From assembly GCF_030811715.1 (NCBI RefSeq), contig NZ_JAUSRH010000005.1, positions 62,001 through 126,000 on the forward strand: a stretch of DNA of 64,000 nt. The letters are read 5' to 3'. This document shows positions 8,703 to 17,935 of the stretch, piece after piece. Both the position numbers and the translations under genes were made by a program. Every line of letters begins with the position of its first letter. Within the stretch, counting starts at the first letter, position 1. The notes under the pieces were generated by a model. That model was not told where the DNA came from and made no database searches. It saw only the letters and a list, made by a program, of their open reading frames with translations. This DNA comes from Sinomonas atrocyanea (lineage in GTDB: Bacteria; Actinomycetota; Actinomycetes; Actinomycetales; Micrococcaceae).

Positions 8703-10267
8703 CCACGACGCCAGTCCAGCCGAGCGCGGGAGGCGAGGCTTCGCCGTCGTCCGTCCACGACGCCCGCGAGCGCCGCGCCGCCCTCGCCCTGCCCTACACG
8801 CGGGTGGACGACGTCTTCGTCGACGGCGCGTGGATCCCCGCGCGGGCGGCCGGGCGCAACCCGGTCACCGACCCGGCCACGGGCGAGGTCTGGGGCGAGG
8901 TGCCGGACGGTTCGGCGGAGGACGTGGACGCCGCGGTGCACGCCGCCCGCCACGCGTTCGACGCCGGCCCCTGGCCCCGCCTCTCCCCCTCCGAGCGCGC
9001 GGCGTACCTGCTGAGGATCGCGGACGAGATCGAGTCGCGCGCGGAGGACCTCGCGCTGACGAACACGCGCGAGAACGGCTCGCCGATCACCGAGACGCGC
9101 GGGGCGGCGGCGAACGCGGCCGGGATCTTCCGCTACTTCGCGACGCTCGCCGAGTACCTCGAGCGCGAGGATGTGCGGCCGTTCCCGTTCGCGCCGGGCC
9201 AGGAGTCCGTGGTGCGCCGCGACCCGGTGGGGGTGTGCGCGCTCATCGCGCCGTGGAACTTCCCGATCAACCTCGTGGTCATCAAGCTCGCCCCGGCGCT
9301 GCTGGCGGGGTGCACGGTGGTCATCAAGCCGGCCTCGCCCACGCCGCTGTCGATCCGGTTCATCGTCGACGCCGTGGCGGCGGCGGGGGTGCCGGCCGGC
9401 GTCGTCAACCTCGTGACGGGGTCGGGCCGGATGGGCGATCTGCTCGTGAAGCACCGGGGCGTGGACAAAGTCGCGTTCACCGGGTCGACCCCGGTGGGGC
9501 GGCGCATCGCGGCCGCGTGCGGGGAGCTGCTGCGGCCGGTCACGCTCGAGCTGGGCGGGAAGTCCAGCGCGATCGTGCTGCCGGACGCGGACCTGGACGC
9601 GATGTCGAAGGTGCTCATCCGGTCCTCGATGCGCAACACGGGCCAGACCTGCTACATCTCCACCCGCGTCCTCGCGCCGGCATCGCGGTACCGCGAGGTC
9701 GTGGACATGGCGGGCGCTGTGATCGCGGCGGCGCCGCAGGGCGACCCGCTCGACCCGGCGACCGTGTTCGGGCCGAACGCCACGAAGTCCCAGTTCGAGA
9801 CCGTCTTGGGATACGTCGAGTCGGGCCTCGCCGAGGGCGCGCGGGCCGTGACCGGTGGGCGTGCCGCGTCTCTGGGCGGCGGCCTCGAGGACGGTTACTT
9901 CGTGGAGCCGACCGTCTTCGCCGACGTCATCCCCTCGATGCGGGTCGCCCGGGAGGAGATCTTCGGCCCCGTCCTGACGATCCTGAAGTACGACGACGCG
10001 TCCCCGTCCCGCGGGGTCGACGAGGCCGTGGCACTGGCGAACAACACGGAGTTCGGGCTCGGCGGCCTCGTGTTCTCCGCGGACCCGGAGGCGGCCCTGG
10101 CCGTCGCCGACCGCGTGGACACCGGCTCGATCGGCATCAACTTCTTCGCCTCGAACCACTCGGCGCCGTTCGGCGGCCGGCACGATTCCGGGCTCGGAAC
10201 GGAGTACGGAATCGAGGGCCTCGGCGCCTACCTGACCTACAAGTCGATCCACCGGAAGGCGGGGTAG
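8699..10267 (+). CDS. creC: Aldehyde dehydrogenase (CreC-like hydroxybenzaldehyde dehydrogenase)
   Basis: An NAD(P)-dependent aldehyde dehydrogenase of 522 residues. The general base Glu284 is in LELGGKS and the nucleophile Cys318 in GQTCYIST; the cofactor-binding APWNFP segment is near 192 and FTGSTPVG near 260. The ATG overlaps the creD stop by two bases (ATGA). It would catalyse the last cre step, 4-hydroxybenzaldehyde to 4-hydroxybenzoate. It ends the cre block: 137 bases separate it from the next gene, which has its own strong ribosome-binding site. Confidence 0.85.
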   Translation: MTTTPVQPSAGGEASPSSVHDARERRAALALPYTRVDDVFVDGAWIPARAAGRNPVTDPATGEVWGEVPDGSAEDVDAAVHAARHAFDAGPWPRLSPSERAAYLLRIADEIESRAEDLALTNTRENGSPITETRGAAANAAGIFRYFATLAEYLEREDVRPFPFAPGQESVVRRDPVGVCALIAPWNFPINLVVIKLAPALLAGCTVVIKPASPTPLSIRFIVDAVAAAGVPAGVVNLVTGSGRMGDLLVKHRGVDKVAFTGSTPVGRRIAAACGELLRPVTLELGGKSSAIVLPDADLDAMSKVLIRSSMRNTGQTCYISTRVLAPASRYREVVDMAGAVIAAAPQGDPLDPATVFGPNATKSQFETVLGYVESGLAEGARAVTGGRAASLGGGLEDGYFVEPTVFADVIPSMRVAREEIFGPVLTILKYDDASPSRGVDEAVALANNTEFGLGGLVFSADPEAALAVADRVDTGSIGINFFASNHSAPFGGRHDSGLGTEYGIEGLGAYLTYKSIHRKAG

Positions 10268-10404
10268 GCGGCGGGAAGACGCGCGGGCCGCGGCCTCCGT
10301 CATCCGGGTCCGTGGCCCCCTCCACCCGGGTTGGAACGGCGTAGGCTTGGCATCGCATCATACGGGGCCACAGCGAGGGCCCCGCGCAAGGAGGTGAGGC
10401 CGGT

Positions 10405-11196
10405 ATGGACGGCATGGACGAGATCATGGGCGAGACCATGGCCGGACAGGGTCCGGAAGCTGTACTGGCCCGGGCGCAGGAGGACGAGCTCCTCGACCTG
10501 TTCCTCGGGAGTGTTGACCTTGCCTCGTTTCTGGCGCGGGTTGCCGTGGTCGCCGCCGAGGACCTCTCGAAGGACACGACCGTCCCCGGGACCGTCACGT
10601 GCAGCGTGACGGTGGGCCGGCACGGGCGGCGTGCCACCGCGGGCAGCAGCGACCCGATCGCGGATGCGATGGACGAGCTGCAGTACGCGAGCGGCGAGGG
10701 CCCCTGCTCCGAGGCCGTGGCCACGGGCCGCACGGTCTACGTGCCCGATCTCAGCACGACCACACGGTATCCGCGGTATCGGGCCGCGGTTGCCGGGTCT
10801 CCCCTCCGCTCGGTCTTCGCCACGCCGATCCCGCTGCCCACCTCCGCCGATGCCGAGGCCGCGCTCAACTGCTACTCGGCCGAGCCTGAGGGCTTCCCCG
10901 ACGAGCTCCGCGCGCGCGCCGAGGAACTCGCCTCGCTGGCGTCCCGCTCGGTCCACCTCGCGGTGCGCTTCGCCCGCGAGACCGACCGCGTGTCGGACCT
11001 CGAGTCAGCCCTCGAGTCCCGCACAGCGATCAACCTCGCGGCCGGGGTGATCATGGCCCAGTCCAACTGCTCGGCGGACGAGGCTATCGATGTCCTCAAG
11101 AACGCGTCGATGAACCGGAACCAGAAGCTGCGCGACGTCGCCGCGCTGATCCTGTCCCGCTACGGCAGCGAGGATCCGAAGACCACCTTCAACTGA
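10405..11196 (+). CDS. GAF-ANTAR antitermination-type regulator
   Basis: A 263-residue protein with a GAF sensor domain (about residues 25-175, including the GEGPCSEA loop) followed by a C-terminal ANTAR RNA-binding domain (about 195-255; ALESRTAINLAAGVIM). ANTAR proteins bind paired hairpins in nascent RNA and prevent termination. The Shine-Dalgarno AAGGAGGTGA at 10389-10398 is perfectly complementary to 16S rRNA. It lies downstream of creC on the same strand but 137 bases away, so it may be separately transcribed. Its RNA targets are unknown; the creE-creD hairpin and the hairpin after ilvD are structures worth testing. Confidence 0.85.
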   Translation: MDGMDEIMGETMAGQGPEAVLARAQEDELLDLFLGSVDLASFLARVAVVAAEDLSKDTTVPGTVTCSVTVGRHGRRATAGSSDPIADAMDELQYASGEGPCSEAVATGRTVYVPDLSTTTRYPRYRAAVAGSPLRSVFATPIPLPTSADAEAALNCYSAEPEGFPDELRARAEELASLASRSVHLAVRFARETDRVSDLESALESRTAINLAAGVIMAQSNCSADEAIDVLKNASMNRNQKLRDVAALILSRYGSEDPKTTFN

Positions 11197-11214
11197 GGGG
11201 CTGCCGCCGCACCC

Positions 11215-12075
11215 TCAGGAACCGGCTGCGCGCCCGCCCACAAGCTTCGCCATCCGCTCCCCCGTGTCGGAACCGGGCGCGGGCAGGTAGGCCACGATGT
11301 GCAGCGTCGGCGCGTCGGCAGGCACGAGCTGGTGCTGCTCGAAGTCCAGCCGCCCGGCCACGGGGTGGAGGAAGGTCCTGGCCCGGGAGGCGAAGCGGCG
11401 CACCTCGTGGTCGTCCCACGCCCGGGCGAAGTCCGCAGAGTCCTCGCGCAGCCGCGTCACGAGCTCGACGTGCGCGGCCCGGTCGGCGTGCGAGCCCGCC
11501 TCGGCGCGGTAGTCGGCGAGGAAGCTGCGCACCGTGACCTCCCAGTCGGGCAGCATCCCGCGCACGTAGGGGTCGGTGAAGGTGAGCCGCAGGAGGTTCC
11601 GGTCCCGGGCGGGCACGGTGGCGATGCCCGGGAAAAGCGCCTCGTACCCGCTGTTCCAGGCGCCGATGTCCCACGTCGAGGTCACGGCGAACGCGGGCGA
11701 GGGGTCGAGCGCGTCGAGCAGGTGCTGGACGTGCTCGGGGACCGGCTCCGGGGAGCCGGGAACCTCGCGGGGCGCCGGCGCGAAGCCGCTGAGTCCCAGG
11801 ATGTAGTCGTGCTCGGGAGCACTGAGCCGCAGGTTCACGGCCACGGCATCGAGCACCTGGCGGGACGGGTGGATGTCCCGGCCCTGCTCGAGCCACGTGT
11901 ACCAGGTGACCGAGACGCCGGAGAGGAAGGCGACCTCCTCGCGCCGGAGCCCCACGATGCGGCCACGGCCGACGGGCGGCAGGTCATAGTCGGCGCGCAC
12001 GGCCCGCTCGCGGCGGGAGCGCAGGAAGGCGCCCAGCTCCTTGCGGCGCGTCTCGGCGGGCGTGGCGGTGTCCAC
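11215..12075 (-). CDS. XRE-family regulator with MmyB-like ligand domain
   Basis: A 286-residue regulator. An N-terminal helix-turn-helix (about residues 25-85; LRREEVAFLSGVSVTWYTWLEQGR) is followed by the MmyB-type putative ligand-binding region. The GTG start at 12075 has GAGGAGG upstream. It is convergent with the GAF-ANTAR gene (18 bases between stops) and divergent from ilvD. Members of this family often regulate a neighbouring divergent gene, frequently a dehydrogenase; here the divergent neighbour is ilvD. The ligand is not predictable. Confidence 0.85.
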   Translation of the reverse strand: MDTATPAETRRKELGAFLRSRRERAVRADYDLPPVGRGRIVGLRREEVAFLSGVSVTWYTWLEQGRDIHPSRQVLDAVAVNLRLSAPEHDYILGLSGFAPAPREVPGSPEPVPEHVQHLLDALDPSPAFAVTSTWDIGAWNSGYEALFPGIATVPARDRNLLRLTFTDPYVRGMLPDWEVTVRSFLADYRAEAGSHADRAAHVELVTRLREDSADFARAWDDHEVRRFASRARTFLHPVAGRLDFEQHQLVPADAPTLHIVAYLPAPGSDTGERMAKLVGGRAAGS

Positions 12076-12093
12076 GGGAGGCCTCCTCGAACG

Positions 12094-12112
12094 CTAGCAG
12101 TTTCACTACTAG
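12094..12112. promoter_or_regulatory. Candidate operator between MmyB-type regulator and ilvD
   Basis: A 19-bp imperfect inverted repeat, CTAGCAG-TTTCA-CTACTAG, with one mismatch between arms. It sits 18 bases upstream of the regulator start in the 86-base divergent spacer. The position suits autorepression or control of the divergent gene. No binding data; inference from symmetry and location. Confidence 0.45.
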
Positions 12113-12161
12113 TATCGCTGCCGTCTGGCAGGCGCCCGCGCGCGCGTGAAAGCCTCGTCCC

Positions 12162-14051
12162 ATGCCAGCTCTTCGCTCCCGTACCGTGACCCATGGCCGC
12201 AACATGGCCGGCGCCCGCGCACTGATGCGCGCCTCCGGCGTCGCCAACTCGGACATCGGGAAGCCGATCGTCGCCGTCGCCAACTCCTTCACCGAGTTCG
12301 TCCCGGGCCACACGCACCTGCAGCCGGTGGGCCGCATCGTCTCCGACGCGATCCTCGCCGCGGGCGCCGTGCCGCGCGAGTTCAACACCATCGCCGTGGA
12401 CGACGGCATCGCCATGGGCCACGGCGGCATGCTCTACTCGCTGCCGTCCCGCGACCTCATCGCCGACTCGGTCGAGTACATGGTCAACGCCCACTGCGCC
12501 GACGCCCTCGTGTGCATCTCCAACTGCGACAAGATCACCCCGGGCATGCTCATGGCCGCCCTGCGCCTGAACATCCCCACGGTCTTCGTCTCCGGCGGCC
12601 CCATGGAGGCCGGCCGCGTGACCCTCACCGACGGCTCGGTCCGCTCCCTCGACCTCGTCAACGCGATCTCCGACGCCGTCGACGAATCCATCTCGGACGC
12701 CGACATCGACCTCATCGAGCAGAACGCCTGCCCCACCTGCGGCTCCTGCTCGGGCATGTTCACGGCCAACTCGATGAACTGCCTCACCGAGGCCATCGGC
12801 CTCTCCCTCCCGGGCAACGGCTCCGTCCTCGCGACCCACACCGCCCGCAAGGCGCTCTACGAGCGGGCGGGCGCCACCGTCGTCGACCTCGCCAAGCGCT
12901 ACTACGAGGACGACGACGCCTCCGCCCTCCCGCGCTCCATCGCCACCGCGCAGGCGTTCGACAACGCCATGGCCCTCGACATCGCCATGGGCGGCTCGAC
13001 CAACACAATCCTGCATCTGCTCGCCGCCGCCCAGGAGGCCGGCGTCGAGTACGGCCTGGCCGAGATCGATGCGAAGTCCCGTAAGGTCCCGTGCCTGGCG
13101 AAGGTCGCCCCGAACGTGGCCAAGGACAAGACGTACTACATGGAGGATGTGCACCGCGCAGGCGGCATTCCGGCCCTCCTCGGCGAGCTCAACCGCGGCG
13201 GCCTCCTGCACACGGACGTCCGCTCGGTCCACTCCCCCGACCTCGCGTCGTGGCTCGACGCCTGGGACATCCGCGGCGGCAAGGCGACCGACGAGGCCCA
13301 GCAGCTCTGGCACGCGGCCCCGGGCGGGCAGCGGTCCTCGACCGCGTTCTCGCAGTCGAACGAGTGGACCTCGCTCGACACGGACGCCGAGGGCGGCTGC
13401 ATCCGCTCGGTCGAGCACGCGTACTCGAAGGACGGCGGCCTCGCGGTGCTCCGCGGCAACGTCGCCGTGGACGGCGCCGTGGTCAAGACCGCCGGCGTGG
13501 ACGAGTCCATCTGGACCTTCGAGGGCCCCGCGGTCGTGTGCGAGTCGCAGGAGGAGGCCGTCGAGAAGATCCTCAACAAGACGGTCAGGGAGGGCGACGT
13601 GGTGGTGATCCGCTACGAGGGCCCCAAGGGCGGCCCGGGCATGCAGGAGATGCTCTACCCCACCTCGTTCCTCAAGGGCCGCGGCCTCGGCAAGAAGTGC
13701 GCGCTCATCACGGACGGCCGCTTCTCCGGCGGCACCTCCGGCCTCTCGATCGGGCACATCTCCCCGGAGGCGGCCTCGGGCGGCACGATCGCCCTCGTCG
13801 AAGACGGGGACCTGATCCGGATCGACATCCCGAACCGCTCGATGGAGCTCGTGGTCGACGCCTCGGAGCTCGACGCGCGCCGCGAGCGGCTCGAGGCCAC
13901 GACCGGCTACCACCCGGCGAACCGCGAGCGTCCGGTCTCGGCGGCCCTGCGCGCCTACGCGGCCATGGCCACCTCGGCGGACAAGGGCGCGGTGCGGGAC
14001 ATCGACGCCCTCACCCGCCTCACCTCGCCGCAGGCCCAGCCGGTCGGCTGA
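12162..14051 (+). CDS. ilvD: Dihydroxy-acid dehydratase
   Basis: Dehydrates 2,3-dihydroxy-isovalerate and -methylvalerate in valine and isoleucine synthesis. The 629-residue length fits the E. coli-type subgroup. Visible signatures are the cluster-ligand motifs NCDKITPGM near residue 122 and [14 protein letters not shown] near 192, and the C-terminal [14 protein letters not shown]. The ATG at 12162 has no strong Shine-Dalgarno. It stands alone among catabolic genes, with no other branched-chain synthesis gene in the window. A role in sugar-acid dehydration is possible for this superfamily, but the protein reads as a standard IlvD. Confidence 0.9.
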   Translation: MPALRSRTVTHGRNMAGARALMRASGVANSDIGKPIVAVANSFTEFVPGHTHLQPVGRIVSDAILAAGAVPREFNTIAVDDGIAMGHGGMLYSLPSRDLIADSVEYMVNAHCADALVCISNCDKITPGMLMAALRLNIPTVFVSGGPMEAGRVTLTDGSVRSLDLVNAISDAVDESISDADIDLIEQNACPTCGSCSGMFTANSMNCLTEAIGLSLPGNGSVLATHTARKALYERAGATVVDLAKRYYEDDDASALPRSIATAQAFDNAMALDIAMGGSTNTILHLLAAAQEAGVEYGLAEIDAKSRKVPCLAKVAPNVAKDKTYYMEDVHRAGGIPALLGELNRGGLLHTDVRSVHSPDLASWLDAWDIRGGKATDEAQQLWHAAPGGQRSSTAFSQSNEWTSLDTDAEGGCIRSVEHAYSKDGGLAVLRGNVAVDGAVVKTAGVDESIWTFEGPAVVCESQEEAVEKILNKTVREGDVVVIRYEGPKGGPGMQEMLYPTSFLKGRGLGKKCALITDGRFSGGTSGLSIGHISPEAASGGTIALVEDGDLIRIDIPNRSMELVVDASELDARRERLEATTGYHPANRERPVSAALRAYAAMATSADKGAVRDIDALTRLTSPQAQPVG

Positions 14052-14064
14052 GGCCCGGGCATTT

Positions 14065-14124
14065 CGACACAACTCAGGCGGCTCCTGCCCCCGAAACGGG
14101 GCCTGGGCCGCCTGAGTTGTGTCG
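14065..14124. terminator. Bidirectional hairpin between convergent ilvD and aldehyde dehydrogenase
   Basis: Perfect 18-bp arms at 14065-14082 and 14107-14124 with a G/C-rich internal stem. It lies 13 bases after the ilvD stop and about 40 bases beyond the convergent stop. There is no long T-run, as is common in high-G+C actinobacteria. Confidence 0.75.
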
Positions 14125-14165
14125 TTCTGCTCGCCGCCACCCCGCCGCCAGCGCCGAGGCAGGGT

Positions 14166-15626
14166 CTAGAACGGATAGGGCGCGATCTCCGGCCGCATGG
14201 TGAGCCACTGGACCTCGGTGAACGCCTCCATGTTGGCCGTGGCCCCGCCGAAACGGGCGCCCGTGCCGGAGGCGCCCACGCCGCCGAACGGTGCGTTGGC
14301 CTCGTCCGAGACGGTCTGCTCGTTGATGTGGACCTTGCCGGAGTGGACGCGGTCGGCGATCTGCATTGCCGTGCCGACGTCGCCGAGGATCCCCACGGAC
14401 AGGCCGTACTCGTTGGCGTTGACCAGGTCCACGACCTCGTCCACGCTCGAGAACCTCGTCACGGGGGCCACGGGGCCAAAGATCTCCTCGGCGAAGGCGG
14501 GGTTGTCGAGGTCGAGGTCGGCCAGGACGGTGGGCCGGTAGAACAGCCCCTCGAAGCTGCCGCCGGCCGCGAGCCGCCCGCCCTGGGCCACCGAGGCCTC
14601 GACGATGCCGTGGATGCGGTCCCGCTGCCGCTCGTCGATGATCGGGCCGAGGGCCACGTGCCCGGTGGCGGGATCGCCCACGGGAAGGTGCTCGGCCTTC
14701 TCGGCGAGCGAGGCAACGTAGTCCTCGTACACGGTCTCGTGGACGAAGTGCCGGCCGGTGGTCATGCAGATCTGGCCCTGGTGCATGAACGACCCGAAGG
14801 CCCCCGCGGACGCGGCCTTGGGCAGGTCGGCGCCCGGGAGCACGATGAGCGCATTGTTCCCGCCGAGCTCGAGGTGCGCGCGCTTGAGCAGCCGCGCCGC
14901 CGCCTCGCCGACCTTCCGGCCCGCCGCCGTGGAACCGGTGAAGGAGACGACCCGGACCTCGGGGGCCTCGACCACGGCCTGGCCGGTCTCGGCGCCGCCG
15001 GGCAGGAGCGAGAGCACGCCCGCAGGCAGCCCTGCCTCCTCGAACACGCGCATGAGCGTCACGCCGCCGCACACGGCAGTGCGGGGATCCGGCTTGAGCA
15101 GCACGGCGTTGCCGAGCGCGAGCGCCGGCGCGACCGAGCGGATGGACAGGATGAGGGGAAAGTTGAACGGCGCGATCACGCTCACGACGCCGACCGGTCG
15201 CCGCCGCGCGAAGGACCACCGGTCCTCGTCGGAGGTCAGGACCTCGCCGTGCGGGTGCGAGGGCAGGGCCGCGGCCTCGTAGCACTCGTTCGCCGCGATG
15301 TGGGTCTCGAGCTGCGCCTTGGGCGGGATGCCGCCGGACTCCCGGACGATCCAGTCCTGGACCTCCGCGGCGTGGTCCTCCCAGAGCTGGCCGGCCCGGC
15401 GCAGCACCGCCGCCCGCTCCTCGGGCTTCTTGGCCGCCCACGCGCGCTGGGCCTCCGCCGCGACCCGGGCCGCCCGGTAGACGTCCTCGCGCGAGGCCGC
15501 CCCCACCGAGCCGAGCGTGGACCCGGTGGCCGGCTCGACGACGTCGTGCGTGCCGCCCGCCGCCTCCGTCCAGCCGCCGATGTTCACCTTGCCGCCCCAC
15601 AGGGCGGCGTCATCGAGAAGTGCCAT
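14166..15626 (-). CDS. Aldehyde dehydrogenase, benzaldehyde/vanillin dehydrogenase type
   Basis: A 486-residue aldehyde dehydrogenase. Visible are the NAD site APFNFPLI near 155, FTGSTAAGR near 233, the general base in LELGGNN near 258 and the nucleophile in GQICMTTGRH near 292. The LGGNN and GQICM forms are typical of aromatic aldehyde dehydrogenases such as vanillin or benzaldehyde dehydrogenase. The ATG at 15626 is preceded by AAGGAGGA, which excludes the upstream in-frame ATG. It lies 82 bases downstream of pcaR on the same strand and could be read with the pca operon or from its own promoter in the gap. The likely product would be a hydroxybenzoate feeding protocatechuate. Confidence 0.85.
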   Translation of the reverse strand: MALLDDAALWGGKVNIGGWTEAAGGTHDVVEPATGSTLGSVGAASREDVYRAARVAAEAQRAWAAKKPEERAAVLRRAGQLWEDHAAEVQDWIVRESGGIPPKAQLETHIAANECYEAAALPSHPHGEVLTSDEDRWSFARRRPVGVVSVIAPFNFPLILSIRSVAPALALGNAVLLKPDPRTAVCGGVTLMRVFEEAGLPAGVLSLLPGGAETGQAVVEAPEVRVVSFTGSTAAGRKVGEAAARLLKRAHLELGGNNALIVLPGADLPKAASAGAFGSFMHQGQICMTTGRHFVHETVYEDYVASLAEKAEHLPVGDPATGHVALGPIIDERQRDRIHGIVEASVAQGGRLAAGGSFEGLFYRPTVLADLDLDNPAFAEEIFGPVAPVTRFSSVDEVVDLVNANEYGLSVGILGDVGTAMQIADRVHSGKVHINEQTVSDEANAPFGGVGASGTGARFGGATANMEAFTEVQWLTMRPEIAPYPF

Positions 15627-15657
15627 TGCCGTGTCCTCCTTGATCACTCACATGTCA

Positions 15658-15697
15658 CTGAACGAGCTGGAGCCGCTGAACGAGCCCGGGTGCGAAC
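15658..15697 (-). promoter_or_regulatory. Clustered GTTC half-sites upstream of the aldehyde dehydrogenase
   Basis: On the minus strand GCTCGTTCAG occurs twice as a direct repeat (rc of 15676-15685 and 15658-15667), with a third CCGTTCGCA near 15692-15700. The spacing is 16-18 bases and the array is directly upstream of the aldehyde dehydrogenase. GTTC cores resemble the half-sites seen upstream of pcaH and mobA, but no palindrome is present, so this is tentative. Confidence 0.3.
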
Positions 15698-15708
15698 GGA
15701 CCCCCGCG

Positions 15709-16536
15709 TCAGGCCGCCCCTACCGCGCGGGCCGCCTCGGCGATCGACGCGGCCGCCGCCTGCAGCTCGGGCACGAGGCGTGCAACCTCGGCGTCGCGGC
15801 CGGCATCCCGGCCGTCGCCATCGATCCGGGCGGAGAGCGCCATGTTGATCGCCGCGACCGTGCGCCCGTCCGCCCCGAGCACCGGGACCGCGAGCGAGCG
15901 GAGGCCCACCTCGAGCTCCTGGTCGACGACGGCGTACCCCGCCTCGCGCACGCGGCCCACCTCGGCCTCGATCGCCGCGCGCGAGGTCAGGGTGCGGGGC
16001 GTGAGCGGGGCGAGCTCCGCGCGGGCGAAGTAGGCGGCGAGCTCGGCCGGCGTGAGGGCCGCCAGCAGGACGCGGCCCATCGAGGTCGCGTGCGCGGGGA
16101 AGCGGGTGCCGGGCGAGATGCCCACCGAGATGATCCGGCGCGTGTGGATCCGGGCCAGGTACACGATGTCGGTGCCGTCGAGGATCGCGAGCGAGGTTGA
16201 CTCGCCGTGCCGGTGCGAGAGCTCCTCGAGGATCGGCTGGGCGAGCTCGGGCAGCCGCTGCCCGGAGAGGTACGCGTAGCCGAGCTGGAGCACGAGCGGG
16301 GTGAGCGAGAAGGAACGCCCGTCCGTGCGCACGTACCCCAGCTCGACGAGCGTGTGGAGGAACCGGCGGGCCGTGGCCCGCGTGAGCGCCGTCCGGGCGG
16401 CGACCTCGGAGAGGGTCATCTCCTGGTGCTCGGCGTCGAACGCGCGGACCACGGCGAGCCCGCGCGCGAGCGACTGCACGAAGGCGTCGCCGGGTTTCGA
16501 CTCCGCGTCGCTCCGCTCAACCACCGGAAACTCCAC
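15709..16536 (-). CDS. pcaR: IclR-family regulator of protocatechuate catabolism (PcaR/PcaU type)
   Basis: A 275-residue IclR-type regulator. A winged helix (about residues 20-85; LSEVAARTALTRATARRFLHTL) precedes the effector domain with TRRIISVGISPGTRFPAHATSMGRVLLA, typical of the PcaR/PobR/PcaU branch. The GTG at 16536 follows AAAGG at nine bases; another in-frame GTG nine bases upstream is possible. It is the last pca gene, 20 bases beyond pcaJ. Known relatives respond to protocatechuate, beta-ketoadipate or 4-hydroxybenzoate and bind a palindrome plus an extra half-site, the arrangement found upstream of pcaH. Whether it activates or represses is not decidable here. Confidence 0.85.
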   Translation of the reverse strand: MEFPVVERSDAESKPGDAFVQSLARGLAVVRAFDAEHQEMTLSEVAARTALTRATARRFLHTLVELGYVRTDGRSFSLTPLVLQLGYAYLSGQRLPELAQPILEELSHRHGESTSLAILDGTDIVYLARIHTRRIISVGISPGTRFPAHATSMGRVLLAALTPAELAAYFARAELAPLTPRTLTSRAAIEAEVGRVREAGYAVVDQELEVGLRSLAVPVLGADGRTVAAINMALSARIDGDGRDAGRDAEVARLVPELQAAAASIAEAARAVGAA

Positions 16537-16556
16537 CGTGGACACCTTTCCGTCGC

Positions 16557-17252
16557 TCAGGCGGCGGGCAGCAGGGGCACGTCCACGAGGCCCTGGAGGT
16601 CCTCGAAGCTGATGCCGAACGTCTCGCGGACGCGCACGCCCTCCTCGGTGATGAGGAAGACGGCCTTCTCCGTGTACACCCGGGTCACGCGGCCCACGCC
16701 GGTCACAGGGTACGTCAGTTCGGGGACGAGCTTGGACTTCCCGTCCTTGGTCAGCAGCGTCATCATCACGTAGACGTCCTTCGCGCCGGTCGCGAGGTCC
16801 ATCGCCCCGCCCACGGCCGGGATCGCGTCCGGGGCGCCGGTGTGCCAGTTCGCGAGGTCGCCGGTGGCGGAGACCTGGAACGCGCCGAGCACGCACACGT
16901 CGAGGTGGCCGCCGCGCATGATCGCGAACGAGTCGGCGTGGTGGAAGTAGCTCGCACCCGGCAGCTCGGTCACGGGGATCTTCCCGGCGTTGATGAGGTC
17001 CTGGTCGATCTGGTCGCCGACCGCGACGGGGCCCATCCCGAGCATGCCGTTCTCGGTATGCAGGGTGACGTCCTGCTCCTCGGTGAGGTAGTTGGACACG
17101 TTGGTCGGCTGGCCGATGCCGAGGTTCACGAACGAGCCCGGCTCGATGTCCTTCGCGACGAGCTTGGCCATGTCGTCGCGGCCCAGGGGCGCGTCGCTCG
17201 TCTGGGGGACGGTGCCTGCCGAGGTGATGTCCGACGTCGTCTGCTCGCCCAT
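16557..17252 (-). CDS. pcaJ: 3-oxoadipate CoA-transferase, beta subunit
   Basis: A 231-residue class I CoA-transferase B subunit. It starts with the typical GRDDMAKLVAKDIEPGSFVNLGIGQPT region, and the active-site glutamate lies in LHTENGMLGMGP near residue 71. With PcaI it moves CoA from succinyl-CoA to beta-ketoadipate. The ATG is four bases past the pcaI stop. The N-terminal 20 residues are a Ser/Thr-rich extension. Confidence 0.9.
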   Translation of the reverse strand: MGEQTTSDITSAGTVPQTSDAPLGRDDMAKLVAKDIEPGSFVNLGIGQPTNVSNYLTEEQDVTLHTENGMLGMGPVAVGDQIDQDLINAGKIPVTELPGASYFHHADSFAIMRGGHLDVCVLGAFQVSATGDLANWHTGAPDAIPAVGGAMDLATGAKDVYVMMTLLTKDGKSKLVPELTYPVTGVGRVTRVYTEKAVFLITEEGVRVRETFGISFEDLQGLVDVPLLPAA

Positions 17253-17256
17253 GCGT

Positions 17257-17925
17257 TCAGCCCACCTTCACGATCGTGTTGACATAGATGCCCGGGGTGA
17301 TCACGTTCTCCGGGTCGAGGCCGCCGACGGGCACGACCTCGGAGACCTGCACCACGGTGTGCTTCGCCGCGGCGGCCATGATCGGGCCGAAGTTGCGGGC
17401 CGTCTTGCGGTAGACGAGGTTGCCCTTGCCGTCCGCCTTGAGGGCCTTGATGAGGGCCACGTCGGCGTGGATCGGGGTCTCGAAGACCTGCCACTTGCCG
17501 TCGAGGAAGCGCGTCTCCTTGCCCTCGGCGAGCATGGTGCCGTAGCCGGTCGGGGTGAAGAAGCCGCCGATCCCGGCGCCCGCGGCGCGGATGCGCTCGG
17601 CGAGGTTGCCCTGCGGGACGAGCTCGAGCTCGATCTCCCCGGCGCGGTACTTCGCGTCGAAGTGCCACGAGTCGCTCTGCCGCGGGAAGGAGCAGATCAT
17701 CTTCTTCACGCGGCCCTCCTTGATGAGGAGCGCGAGGCCCTCGTCGGCCTGGCCGGCATTGTTGTTGACCACGGTGAGCTCCTTCGCGCCGCTGGCGAGC
17801 AGCGCGTCGATGAGCTCGAAGGGCTGGCCGGCGTTGCCGAACCCGCCGATCATGACGGTCGAGCCGTCCTGGACGGCCGCCACGGCCTCCGCGGCGGTGT
17901 CCTTGAATTCCAGTGTGTGTGCCAT
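17257..17925 (-). CDS. pcaI: 3-oxoadipate CoA-transferase, alpha subunit
   Basis: A 222-residue CoA-transferase A subunit. It carries the glycine-rich MIGGFGNAGQP loop near residue 25 and GGFFTPTGYGTMLAEGKE near 115. The ATG at 17925 is ten bases from the pcaF stop; a longer upstream reading frame lies inside pcaF and is rejected. It forms the enzyme together with the pcaJ product encoded next. Confidence 0.9.
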   Translation of the reverse strand: MAHTLEFKDTAAEAVAAVQDGSTVMIGGFGNAGQPFELIDALLASGAKELTVVNNNAGQADEGLALLIKEGRVKKMICSFPRQSDSWHFDAKYRAGEIELELVPQGNLAERIRAAGAGIGGFFTPTGYGTMLAEGKETRFLDGKWQVFETPIHADVALIKALKADGKGNLVYRKTARNFGPIMAAAAKHTVVQVSEVVPVGGLDPENVITPGIYVNTIVKVG

Positions 17926-17935
17926 GCCGGTCCCT

